DNA from: UBA6059 sp965227155
GTDB taxonomy: Bacteria > Bacteroidota > Bacteroidia > Cytophagales > Cyclobacteriaceae
Direction: 5' to 3'
Length of the DNA stretch: 64,000 nt
Assembly: GCA_965227155.1 (NCBI GenBank)
Contig: OZ245731.1
Coordinates: 372,001-436,000, forward strand
The translations under genes were made by a program, and so were the position numbers. Positions 46,171 through 56,000 of the stretch are shown here, in pieces. The first letter of the stretch is position 1, and the number at the start of each line of letters is the position of its first letter. The notes beneath the pieces were generated by a model. That model saw nothing but the letters and a program-made list of their open reading frames with translations, had not been told where the DNA came from and searched no databases.

Positions 46171-48009
46171 CTATCGTAGATTACCGGCTCTATCAATCAC
46201 ATAATACCCTTTTTCTGAGCCGTCAAGGGTTGCAATTTTATCCTGATCATAAAGCAAAACCAGGGTTTCTCTCAACATTTGATTGTATGTAATATTGTAT
46301 GGCTGTTTAGAAAGCGATAGTTCTTTTGACCAATTTTGCTCACCTTCTAAACTATAATTTATAATTCTAAAGTTTTCTTTTCCTATGGATTGTTGTAGAT
46401 AGTAATAGAATATGATATCTCCCTCGCTATCTCCGATGAAGCCTACATCAAAATGTTGACCATAAATTTCTGGTATCGACTGCAATAGTTTGAACTCTCT
46501 CACCCACTCACAATTCTTTGACTTATCAAATTTTGCTAAAAATCCAGCTGGCCTGCTGTCATCATTGATAACGCCAAAAGTAAATAGGTCACCCTTATCA
46601 TCTTTTTTGGAATCCATTACTGTATACTTAGCATATTTACCTTCTTTGATAAATTGCGTTTTATTACCCACTAAATAAATGCTATCACTTTCACAAATAC
46701 CCCAGCTTACCTTGTCTTTCCAATAGTTGAACCTGTACTCTGTTGATTTTTTGCTTTCAACATACCATTCTCTGGCTGTCTCATACGAATTGATAAACCC
46801 ATCTATACCACCAAACTCACTAATAAAGTCTCCATACTTCTGGCTTGCGTACTCTTTGGATTGATCTATTCTGTTCAATGCTTCTGCCATACCATTTATA
46901 ACTTTCATTAAAGTATCACTTTGATGAAATAATAAATCAACCTCGGTTGAATCAATCCCCCTGAATGACAGTGCTGTTAGGTATTTAAATTCAATCAAAC
47001 TTTTAGTCCACATTAACCAATTATATGGCAATGAATTAGGATCAATAGACTTTATTGGATCTAGATCAAAGATTTCATTAAGAGATGATACTTCTGAGTC
47101 GGATAGTTTCTCATTATTCTCAACTTTATTCATTAACTCGGAATAATGAATACTCAGTTTTTTCATTTTATTCAAAAGAGGACCATACTCCTGATCATAT
47201 GTTTCAAGAATGCTATTGGCCCATTTTTTATAATCCCAAAAATCAAGTTTACCTCGATATATTTTTGAGTTATCCTTCAAACCCAAATTAATATCTTCAA
47301 TTTGCCTTCTATTGTCTTCTAATCTAAAACCTGCATTATCTATTACAATAATCGCCTCAATAATTGATTTTTGGTTTTGATCAATTTCATCCATTAAATC
47401 AATTATTTGATTCAACTGACTTATTTTTTGATCATCAATAGACACCACTAAATCATCCAATGAATTCAGGTTTGCTGTAAGTCTTTTGAAAATGCTTTGA
47501 GCCTCTTTGTAATTTTTTTCAATTGATTGTAAGGCCTGCGATATTACAAATGTACTTTCCCCGCGCGTTTGCATGGATGAAATACGATTATCTATATCCA
47601 ATTGAACATCAGAAAGTTTTATTTCAAATTCGCCAGACCGCAGATCTCTCCTTTTGAATTCCTGATAGTATTTATCATTTCTATTTAACTCTTTGTAATC
47701 TATCAGACTTTTTGCCTTACGGTAATAATAAATAGAGGAATCTGTCAAGTCGATTAGTCTTGATGAATCAGTCACTACATTCATCGAAGAGGCAAAATGA
47801 TCCAACATTCTTGCCATTTGATAATGAGCATTTCCATCATCCTCACTACGCTTATCCAGCATGTAGTTTCGAAGCTGTTCCTCTACCTCAGTATACCTTC
47901 CAGCTTCCAGTTGTGGGAAAATATCATCATATTTTATTCTCTGGGCATTTAATTTTTGATTGCCTACGATAAAGGCCCAAAGAATGGCATATAGCAGTAT
48001 TCTAGTCAT
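46171..48009 (-). CDS. Exported helical/coiled-coil protein with C-terminal beta domain, unknown
   Basis: A 612-residue protein with a short signal peptide (MTRILLYAILWAFIVG...LNAQ). Residues about 25-130 look like TPR or TPR-like helices (FPQLEAGRYTEVEEQLRNYM). Residues 140-260 are predicted by eye to be coiled coil (heptad-like stretches around SIEKNYKEAQSIFKRL and LMDEIDQNQKSIIEAI). The last ~170 residues turn to beta strands (GYYVIDRAGNLR at the end) and resemble a small propeller-like or domain-of-unknown-function segment. No catalytic motif or sorting signal. It follows the 1402-aa CHAT gene by 15 nt and is followed by a terminator, so it is the last gene of that operon and may be the CHAT protein's partner or substrate. 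Confidence 0.72.
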   Translation of the reverse strand: MTRILLYAILWAFIVGNQKLNAQRIKYDDIFPQLEAGRYTEVEEQLRNYMLDKRSEDDGNAHYQMARMLDHFASSMNVVTDSSRLIDLTDSSIYYYRKAKSLIDYKELNRNDKYYQEFKRRDLRSGEFEIKLSDVQLDIDNRISSMQTRGESTFVISQALQSIEKNYKEAQSIFKRLTANLNSLDDLVVSIDDQKISQLNQIIDLMDEIDQNQKSIIEAIIVIDNAGFRLEDNRRQIEDINLGLKDNSKIYRGKLDFWDYKKWANSILETYDQEYGPLLNKMKKLSIHYSELMNKVENNEKLSDSEVSSLNEIFDLDPIKSIDPNSLPYNWLMWTKSLIEFKYLTALSFRGIDSTEVDLLFHQSDTLMKVINGMAEALNRIDQSKEYASQKYGDFISEFGGIDGFINSYETAREWYVESKKSTEYRFNYWKDKVSWGICESDSIYLVGNKTQFIKEGKYAKYTVMDSKKDDKGDLFTFGVINDDSRPAGFLAKFDKSKNCEWVREFKLLQSIPEIYGQHFDVGFIGDSEGDIIFYYYLQQSIGKENFRIINYSLEGEQNWSKELSLSKQPYNITYNQMLRETLVLLYDQDKIATLDGSEKGYYVIDRAGNLR

Positions 48010-48024
48010 AAATTTTCTGATGTT

Positions 48025-51000
48025 TTAGTTTAAGCCGATCATGACAAAGGGAGCCCAATAAATCGGATCTTTATATTCATCTCTTATCTCCTGTTTGGCC
48101 AGGACAAAACTTCTTCGTGCATCTCCGGTCTTAAGCCATCTCTTATAAAAATTTACCATCAACTTTTGAGTAGCATCATCAGATACTTTAAAGAGAGACA
48201 TAACTACCGCTTTCGCCCCTGCCACCAGGAAGGCCCTTTGCAACCCAAAAACACCTTCACCTGCTTCCACTGCACCTAATCCTGTTTCACATGCACTCAG
48301 TACAACTAACTCCGTCTGATCAAGATTTAGATTCATTGCCTCGTAAGCGGTAAGAATTCCGTCATTTATATTGAAATTATATTCAGTGGTATTAAGAATA
48401 TCGCCAGCTCCCTTTAATAAAAGGCCACTGCGCATTAATGGATTGTGCGTTATCTCTCTTGCTATGAGATCCTTTGAACCACTGGTGTCAGATTCCACTT
48501 TAAAAAAACCATGGGTTGCGATATGAAATATCCTCGGGTTGTTAACACTTTTGATACTCCCTTCTGTAGCTTCATCAAACATATGGTTTTGTGTAAGCCA
48601 GCCATCTTCGCCCAAGATTTCAGCTAGCTCTTTTATCTCCAATTCAGTTCCCGGCAGTTGAGAAATAACTTCATCAGTAGCTCGCTGGCCTCCATATTCA
48701 TCTATTTTGATACCTGGCTGGGTATCGAGATAAAACTTAGGGTTACCATACAAAGCAGCTATTTTAGCTTCCTGCACTTTTTTATCTTTTAGTTTTCTGA
48801 AAAAGAGATCCTTTGTATTATTTACTAGTATAATATTCTCTTGATCAAGAACATAGGTCTTGTCATTTTCTGGAAGCTTTATTGATTCCAGATTTATTTG
48901 ATTATAAACACCATCAGGAGATAAGAAAATGGTAGAAGCTCCGCCAAATTGTTTTTCTAGCGGTTCCCAGTAAACTTGATAAGAAGCAGGGTCATCGATC
49001 TTAAACTTCATACTATTGCGGTAGATGGTAAGGTTTTTAGTCTCCATTTCTTTACCGTTTTCCAATAGAACGAGAGATGGCGTTGTATTTTTCTGCCCCG
49101 ATAACCCAAGAACAGCGTAATAAATTTTATCGGTAAAATACTGGTCAAAATGACGAAACCTCACAATCTCTAATGCCACATCATTTGGCAATATTGCATT
49201 TTGAACTTCCTGCCAAACAGTTACCCTTGAATCAAATGTTTCTGAAAATAAAGACGATTTTGCAACGAGTTGTTTTTCCAGACTATTTAGAGAAAAAGTA
49301 AGGTTACCTACATCTATACCAGCTTCCTTGATTTCCTCATCACTCATAGCTAATGTTCTGGTCAGACGATCTTTATTATTAGACCACTCTAAGTAGAGAT
49401 CAATTAATTCCTCATCCCCACTACTCATAATTCTTTCCTTCATTTTAATTGATGAATTGAGAAGTAATGATTTAGTCAATAATGCATTATTGTACATGCT
49501 ACCAACCATTTCATCATCCATTTTCTTTTGAGCTAGCAGCACACTATTGTAATATTCATAGTCACCCTTGATAGTGCCCCAATACTTGGCTTTTTCCCTT
49601 TCACTAAGTGATGGGAAATATTCCCTAATAAATGCCTGATACTTTCCAAGCACTTCTTCAATGGTTTTTCGAGCATTACGATAATCTTCCCTCATATATT
49701 CAGACCTGCTCAATTTTGACATTGCTTTTAGATATTCGGGATGTTCGTCATTAAAAAATGATTCGTATTTTTTAGCAGCATCTAAATACCTTTTTTCTGC
49801 ATCTTTAAATTCTCGTTGGAAATAACTGATATCTCCATATAACATGTCGATTTCAGCTGAATAAAGGTTATTTCTTTTATTGATCTTATCTTTCCATATG
49901 TCACTTGAAACATTTAGATAGTTGATGGACTCTTCATATTCTCCAGCGTTGATTTTAGATATGGCGAGGTTTTTTAATATTTCAGCATAGTATGGATTAT
50001 TTGATCCCAAAGTTGCCCCAACAATTGATTCCGCTTGCTTAAAGTATTTTTCCACCTCATTTTTATCATCATTGGCTAAATATTTGACTAAAGCATACTC
50101 AGAATAGGTGATACCTAAATCTGTATGACCTTCTTCCAGTTTCGCTGACTGAATATCAACTACGTTTTTTAATATTTGCTGACTCCTCGGGTAGTCTCCA
50201 ATATTCTTATAAAGCTGTGCTAATGCCCTCAATGGGTCAACTTGCTTTAATGATTTGTCACCATAAGTATTTCTGGCAATTTGCAAAGCTTTCCTGGCCT
50301 TCTTTTCAGCACTTGCATATTCTCCCTGAGTTAAATGATATCTGGCATAAAGCGTAAGGGGCTTGATCATAAGCCTACTCTCACTATTGTATCTTACTTC
50401 CTTAAACTCTATAGCTTGATCAAGCTTTGAGATGACCTCTTCATAGCGGCCTAGCATTAAATTTAGCTCAGCTACATCCTCTAATAAAGTGCCCGGATCA
50501 GCTATTGGCACTTCATTTTTTTCCTTAATCTTTAGATAATCATCATAATTTGATTCTGCTTCTTTGTAGTCACCATACACAATTAAAAGTGGGATTTCGC
50601 TAGCTAACAAACTCAAATACACCCTCTGCTCGTCTATACTATTTTGCTTTTTTAGAATTTCCTTTGCCTCATCTATATAGCCTCTGCTTAAAGTATAATT
50701 GCCTAGTGTAGTATGAAGGCGAGCAAGACTACCTAGTTTTTCAGCATATTTTATATCAGTATTGTCCCACTTAACCCTGGTCAGGTATTGAGCTTCGTCC
50801 AGATAATTTTTAGCCTTTAGGTATTCGTCATTTTCCGCTGACAATACAGCTATATGGCTTAGGGTTTCAATGTATGATGAATGAACACTACTGTATTCCT
50901 TAGAGACGACATTATCCCAGCTTTCCTTATATATTTTGGATGCTTCAGTAAAGTTATCAGTATTATCAATGAAGAAATTTGCTAATCTTAACCTTGCCAT

Positions 51001-52233
51001 ATGATACCCAGGTGCATCTTCTCCTAATAGCTCTTTTTCAATATTGATGATTACATTAAGGTATTCCTGAGCATTATCTAATTTATTAATATCTGTGATC
51101 GCAGATAGATAGGCAATATTCAGCAACTCAATCCTCCTGGCATGATATTGAGGAAATGCATTTTCACCACCCAAAATATTTGCTATATCATTTTCCAGCC
51201 CAGCCAGGTCAGCAGTGCTTATTTTCTTTGGAAACTTATATACTGACTCAAAAGCAGTATATATACTATTTCTTTTTTTGTGATAGCGTCTATACGTTCT
51301 ACGCATATCATTTTCCAGATCTATAAGTTTTGACTTTTTCTCAAGCTTATAATAATTGCTCATCAGTCTTTCGCGAACGTTTACCACAAGGTCATGCCCC
51401 TCTGTTCTACCTTTAGACACACGCTTATAGAGATCTTTATAGTACTTGATCAAAGGTTTTTCATCCATCCCATTTTCCTCAAACATTAAAATCTGAGAAA
51501 ATTTATTTTGAACAGACAGTTGGTTTCTTTTACCTAGTTCCTTGATGGCAAGTCTTTCGTTTTGAATGAAATTGGAATCAGCTCTTTCATACTCTCCCAA
51601 ATACCTAAGGGCATTTGCCCTCCATATCAAGATGTCCAGATACTCTTCCTGTTTGCTTCTTCTCTCCTTCTTTGAGCTGTATTTTACTGTGTCAGAGTGA
51701 CTGGATAGGTAGTTATCAATAATCTCAATACCAGATACATAAAACCCTTTACCAATTTGTATTTTGGCCTTTAGCAAGTTTATTTTATCATCAAATGAGG
51801 GGTTTTGTCCGGGATTGTTTTCATAAATTACTCGAGCATTACTTAAGGACTTATTAGCCCTTTTGTAGTACCCGTATTTTATATAAAGTTGAGTAGCGTC
51901 CAAGAGTATATCAGCGTGAATAGTTCGATTTGACACATTTACGGTATCGCTCATTCCAACTGATTCATCTATCAACAACAAAGCTTTTTTCATATTACCT
52001 ATGCTGATTTGACTATGAGCTTCCTTTAGATTAACCAAAACATGAATGCTATCAGTCATAGTACCTTTACGCAAATGTGATTTTCGAATTCTTTTAATTT
52101 TTCTCAGCGCAGCAGGGTATTTACCTTTTTTATTTAGTGCTTCTATTCTCTCAAATTTTTCCTCTAATGATTTTTTAGATAAAAAGGAAAATGAGAATTG
52201 ATAGATCAAAAAAATGAAGAGTAATATTTTCAT
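48025..52233 (-). CDS. Large exported TPR-CHAT (caspase-like) protein
   Basis: A 1402-residue protein with an N-terminal hydrophobic signal (MKILLFIFLIYQFSFSF), about 20 TPR-type helical pairs over 30-900 of the kinesin-light-chain kind (for example YASAEKKARKALQIARNTYG), a helical linker, and a C-terminal CHAT domain (about 1090-1402). His1241 (IATHGFF) and Cys1315 (LSACETG) form the presumed catalytic dyad, followed by VFGLQRAFLVAGAKAVVMSLF. The chain ends just after YWAPFVMIGLN, the usual CHAT end, without a TM helix, unlike the other CHAT protein in this window. It is followed 15 nt later by the 612-aa helical protein and lies 67 nt after a small outer-membrane protein. Confidence 0.9.
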   Translation of the reverse strand: MKILLFIFLIYQFSFSFLSKKSLEEKFERIEALNKKGKYPAALRKIKRIRKSHLRKGTMTDSIHVLVNLKEAHSQISIGNMKKALLLIDESVGMSDTVNVSNRTIHADILLDATQLYIKYGYYKRANKSLSNARVIYENNPGQNPSFDDKINLLKAKIQIGKGFYVSGIEIIDNYLSSHSDTVKYSSKKERRSKQEEYLDILIWRANALRYLGEYERADSNFIQNERLAIKELGKRNQLSVQNKFSQILMFEENGMDEKPLIKYYKDLYKRVSKGRTEGHDLVVNVRERLMSNYYKLEKKSKLIDLENDMRRTYRRYHKKRNSIYTAFESVYKFPKKISTADLAGLENDIANILGGENAFPQYHARRIELLNIAYLSAITDINKLDNAQEYLNVIINIEKELLGEDAPGYHMARLRLANFFIDNTDNFTEASKIYKESWDNVVSKEYSSVHSSYIETLSHIAVLSAENDEYLKAKNYLDEAQYLTRVKWDNTDIKYAEKLGSLARLHTTLGNYTLSRGYIDEAKEILKKQNSIDEQRVYLSLLASEIPLLIVYGDYKEAESNYDDYLKIKEKNEVPIADPGTLLEDVAELNLMLGRYEEVISKLDQAIEFKEVRYNSESRLMIKPLTLYARYHLTQGEYASAEKKARKALQIARNTYGDKSLKQVDPLRALAQLYKNIGDYPRSQQILKNVVDIQSAKLEEGHTDLGITYSEYALVKYLANDDKNEVEKYFKQAESIVGATLGSNNPYYAEILKNLAISKINAGEYEESINYLNVSSDIWKDKINKRNNLYSAEIDMLYGDISYFQREFKDAEKRYLDAAKKYESFFNDEHPEYLKAMSKLSRSEYMREDYRNARKTIEEVLGKYQAFIREYFPSLSEREKAKYWGTIKGDYEYYNSVLLAQKKMDDEMVGSMYNNALLTKSLLLNSSIKMKERIMSSGDEELIDLYLEWSNNKDRLTRTLAMSDEEIKEAGIDVGNLTFSLNSLEKQLVAKSSLFSETFDSRVTVWQEVQNAILPNDVALEIVRFRHFDQYFTDKIYYAVLGLSGQKNTTPSLVLLENGKEMETKNLTIYRNSMKFKIDDPASYQVYWEPLEKQFGGASTIFLSPDGVYNQINLESIKLPENDKTYVLDQENIILVNNTKDLFFRKLKDKKVQEAKIAALYGNPKFYLDTQPGIKIDEYGGQRATDEVISQLPGTELEIKELAEILGEDGWLTQNHMFDEATEGSIKSVNNPRIFHIATHGFFKVESDTSGSKDLIAREITHNPLMRSGLLLKGAGDILNTTEYNFNINDGILTAYEAMNLNLDQTELVVLSACETGLGAVEAGEGVFGLQRAFLVAGAKAVVMSLFKVSDDATQKLMVNFYKRWLKTGDARRSFVLAKQEIRDEYKDPIYWAPFVMIGLN

Positions 52234-52300
52234 GATTATCTTAAATTATTTACTTGATGATCGCTCTATAAGAGCTTAATTAACATGCCTGGCAGAGAAG

Positions 52301-52897
52301 CTAAAATCCTAAACCAATGCCGATACTTGCTACGAGACCAATGGAAAGTAATGGGTCAGGCCACTCTAGCTGATGAACCAGTGAAGAACCATCTGCAAAA
52401 TCCAGATTGACATCAAGTGATGAAGGCATTTCTTCAAACATCAACCCAATCTCTGGTTTGATGTAAAACCACCTTCCAAACTTGGCTCCCACCTTTAAAA
52501 ACCCGGAAGAAACTGCCAAATCTGAGGCACCTGCACCGTCATTTCGGGCATTATATTGGTAATTATCAATAGTAAAACTTGACTCTAGTTCTCCATAAGA
52601 TGCACTTACATATAAACTTCTACCCTCTTTAAATATGTAATAATTTATGCCGGCCTCCCAGTATTTTACAGTAGGTGTGAGTTCGTAGGTTTCAAAGTTA
52701 ATTGGCTGATTAAAATCTGTATAATCTGCAAATACGGCCAGTTTCCCATTAAGCAATCTTGTTACATACTCCACACTAACGCCAGCCAGGATTGGCGCAC
52801 CTGCCCGCACTCCAATTCTGAATGGTTTATCCTGGGATTTTAAGTGACCAGCGAAGAGCAATTGTAGCAGTAAGAGATAAAATATTTTCCGCTTCAT
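52301..52897 (-). CDS. Small outer-membrane beta-barrel protein
   Basis: A 198-residue exported protein. The signal peptide is KRKIFYLLLLQLLFAGHLKSQ. The mature part shows about eight amphipathic strands (FRIGVRAGAPILAGVSVEYV, LSIGLVASIGIGLGF at the end) with a C-terminal Phe, which fits an eight-stranded OmpA/OmpW-like barrel. ATG 52897 starts the signal peptide; the frame extends upstream to 52981 through a hairpin and is not needed. It lies upstream of the large CHAT gene on the same strand, so it may be the first gene of the three-gene operon 52897 to 46171, but the 67-nt gap leaves that open. Confidence 0.78.
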   Translation of the reverse strand: MKRKIFYLLLLQLLFAGHLKSQDKPFRIGVRAGAPILAGVSVEYVTRLLNGKLAVFADYTDFNQPINFETYELTPTVKYWEAGINYYIFKEGRSLYVSASYGELESSFTIDNYQYNARNDGAGASDLAVSSGFLKVGAKFGRWFYIKPEIGLMFEEMPSSLDVNLDFADGSSLVHQLEWPDPLLSIGLVASIGIGLGF

Positions 52898-52972
52898 AGA
52901 CCAGTGCTTTTTAGTAGTGTTTCGTACAGAGAGATATTTTTCATATTTGATAGCATTTTGCTTTTTAATATT

Positions 52973-53002
52973 CAAAGCCACCCCCTCGCGGGGGCAGCTT
53001 TG
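52973..53002. other. Strong hairpin between the giant gene and the barrel gene
   Basis: CAAAGC/GCTTTG (52973-52978 with 52997-53002) encloses a symmetrical CA/CA internal loop and a CCCCC/GGGGG stem with a TCGC tetraloop. It starts 24 nt after the giant gene stop. Neither strand has a T run after it, so it is either a T-poor terminator or a 3' stabiliser of the giant message. Confidence 0.65.
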
Positions 53003-53026
53003 GGTTGTTGTGCATTAAGTGAAGTT

Positions 53027-56000
53027 TTATTCAATCCTGAGTTTGAGGGTAACAACATCATTGTCTACTGTTTCCAGTTGAAGCAGGTAGAGTCCGGGCT
53101 TTACTTCATTGACTTGATATTGTCCACTGAAATTCGGCACAAAAGTCTGCAGGAGTTGTCCACTCAGGTTGATCAACCTGATCTGCCTGAGTTTATACAC
53201 GGGGCTTTCAATGATTATAAACTCATGAGCCGGATTTGGATACAGCTTGATGGTGCTACTGATCTCTTCTACATTGGTTACCTCAGAAATCTCTGTTTCT
53301 ACAGCTAGTCCATCTTCAGTGATGGCTGCAGATATCACCAGATCACCTGCAGTCTCGTCGAAACTAATCGCTGTAGATAGATCAGCCAACTCCGCTCCTA
53401 CGGCATCTATGCTGAAGGTATATTCTCCAGACGCAATTCCTGTCATCTCAAACGCACCATTTTCATCAGTGGTGGCCTGGGCTACAATTGCTCCGGTAGC
53501 TGCATCTAGTAGGTACACATTGACATCTGGTAGTGGCTCACCATCGAGTGTCCGGCCCGTCACTATACGATTACCCTGATTATTACCTACAACGGTACCG
53601 ATAATTCTACCATTACCGGCAGGCGTATTGGTTGGACGCTCAACCAGACTCATCGTGAAATTAAAATCACTTTGCAAATCAATGCCCGTGGCAGTATTGG
53701 AAAACAGAGATTCTTCAAAATAGGTATCGTAGGCCACATCGCTGGTGGTCCCCCTCACATTAACCTGTATGTAGTACACATTCTCGCGTAAGCCGGCAAA
53801 CAGGAAATCATTATTGGCATCTACGGCTACCTCTGCTACAGGTGTGAGGGTATTACCTTCGAGAACAAAAGCCCTGACGTTGGCATTGATAACCTCACCA
53901 CCAGATAAAGGCGCTATGATACCACTAAGGTCATAGTTTCCTTTGATCTCAACCGTGGCTTCTGCCTGTGCGCTGAGGTATGTCTCATTGCCGGGATTAC
54001 TTGCTCGTATGGTAAGTATGCCGGGTGAGGCATCTGTTAAGACTGCTGCATCAATTGTACCTTCACCCGAAATAATCTCATAAGTGATAGGTAAGCCCTG
54101 ATCGGAAGTAGCCTCCATAGTAAAGGGCAGTTGATCCTGGAAAAGTACATCAGGAAGCGAAAAGCTAATTTCCTGCAGCAGTTTGGTATCTTCAACTATC
54201 GTGAAGCTTTCACTGACGCTACAGCCACTTTCTGTATCGGTTACCTGAATCGTATAGAGGCCTGCTTGCTGGTCTGCCAGGGCTTCTGTAGAACCTAGTG
54301 TATTACCTTCTGCATTGGCACCTGCATACCAATTGATTGAATAATTAGTTGTACCAGTTATGGAAATCACTAAACTACCGGTAGCATCGGGCCCAGGTCT
54401 ATCTAACAATCTTTCTTCAAGGTTAATACCAATTTGAGGCAATTGATCTTCTATATTCACACTAGTTGTAGCGCTCACACATTCTGTTGAATTGTTTGTA
54501 GCTTTTACAAAATAGATGCCTGCTGACAGGTTTTCGGTACTCTCCAGTGCTATAGAAAAATCTTCCGTATCTGACCATTCGATCGTGAAACCGGCTATAT
54601 CTACAGATTCCCCGTTAACTTCGATGCTTTCGACAGATACACTTCCATTTGCTGCCGTGCAGCTGGTATTATTCGTAGCTGAGGCAGTTACAGATATATT
54701 GGCTGGTGCATCAGTAATGGTGAATGTCTGTGTGGTGGAACATCCCGTAGCAGGGGTAGTCACTTCAGCCCTGTAAGTTCCTGCCGCAAGGTTATCAAGC
54801 GTGGCATTGGTTTCACCCTCGATAGCTGTTTCTGATTCTCCGATAAACCATGCTATTGATTGGCCTTCAATCACTCCTGAAAGTGTTGCTGAACCATCAC
54901 CCACTTCACTACATAAGGTATTGTTGGTTGTGTTGATGGAGAATTCGGGCAGCGTCAGTGTTTCTTCTACTTCAATGCTTGAAGTAACACTTGTGCAACC
55001 ACTTGTATTATCGGTTACCTGAACAAAGTATCTATCAGGAGCAAGACCCGTTATCTCCTGGGTGTTTGGGAGGTTGTTATCCAGAGCAAAGGAGGTACCC
55101 CACGAAACAGTATATCCAGTAAGGTTTGTTATGGTTACACCATCTATAACCAATGACGCTACACGTGCAGTACCGTTCGGATTTTCACAGTTAGTATTTT
55201 CAGTAGCCTCCAGATTTACAGATAGATCCGGGGTTGCATCCACAATGCTTATAGTTCGTGTAGAGAAACAATCTGATCCCTGTGCATTGACTTTTACAGT
55301 GTAGGTGCCAGCACTTAAACCCGATATGCTATTGCTAGTGCTGAAGGCGGTGCCATCTACACCTCCTCCAGTAAACCAGCTAAATTCAAACCCAGCTGTT
55401 TCGCCATCTACAGTGACCGCTACGGCTCCATTATTGGTTATACAGCTTGTAACATTACTGCTGGAAGCTACCTGAATGGTACCTGTAAGTGTTTGCTCCG
55501 TTACTACGAAGCTCTCTTCGTAAGTACAACCGGTTTGCGTGTCTTCAATCGTCACATTGTAAGTTCCTGCCTCTAGCCCCGTGCGTTCATTTCCTGAGCC
55601 CAAATCAGACCAAACCAAGTCAAACCTTGTATCAGGCAAGGCAATAGCTTCACCATTAATAGAAATACTAATGATCGAAATCTCACCATTGGGCGTATCA
55701 CAATTGGTTTGAGCACTGGTAGACGCATCTACCACTATAGCAGGTGTACTTTCAATTATTTCGAATACTTCCAGTGCCGTACAACCTGTATTCAGGTCTT
55801 CTACTTCCACAACATAGCTACCCGCCTCTAACTCGGTTGCTACCTCACCAGAACCAACCTGATTCCCGATATTTTCTATCGTACCTTCAAAATAGGTATA
55901 TGCAAAATTGTCTGTGTCAGGATTGTCTATGGTAACAGAGCCGTTACCTGTGCCCGAGCATACGGTATTGTCCGAAGTAACAAATGAGAATACTGGTGCT

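Noticed and set aside
52263..52275. GCTCT-ATA-AGAGC hairpin between the small barrel gene and the large CHAT gene as a terminator
   Set aside because: Only 5 bp with no T run on either strand.
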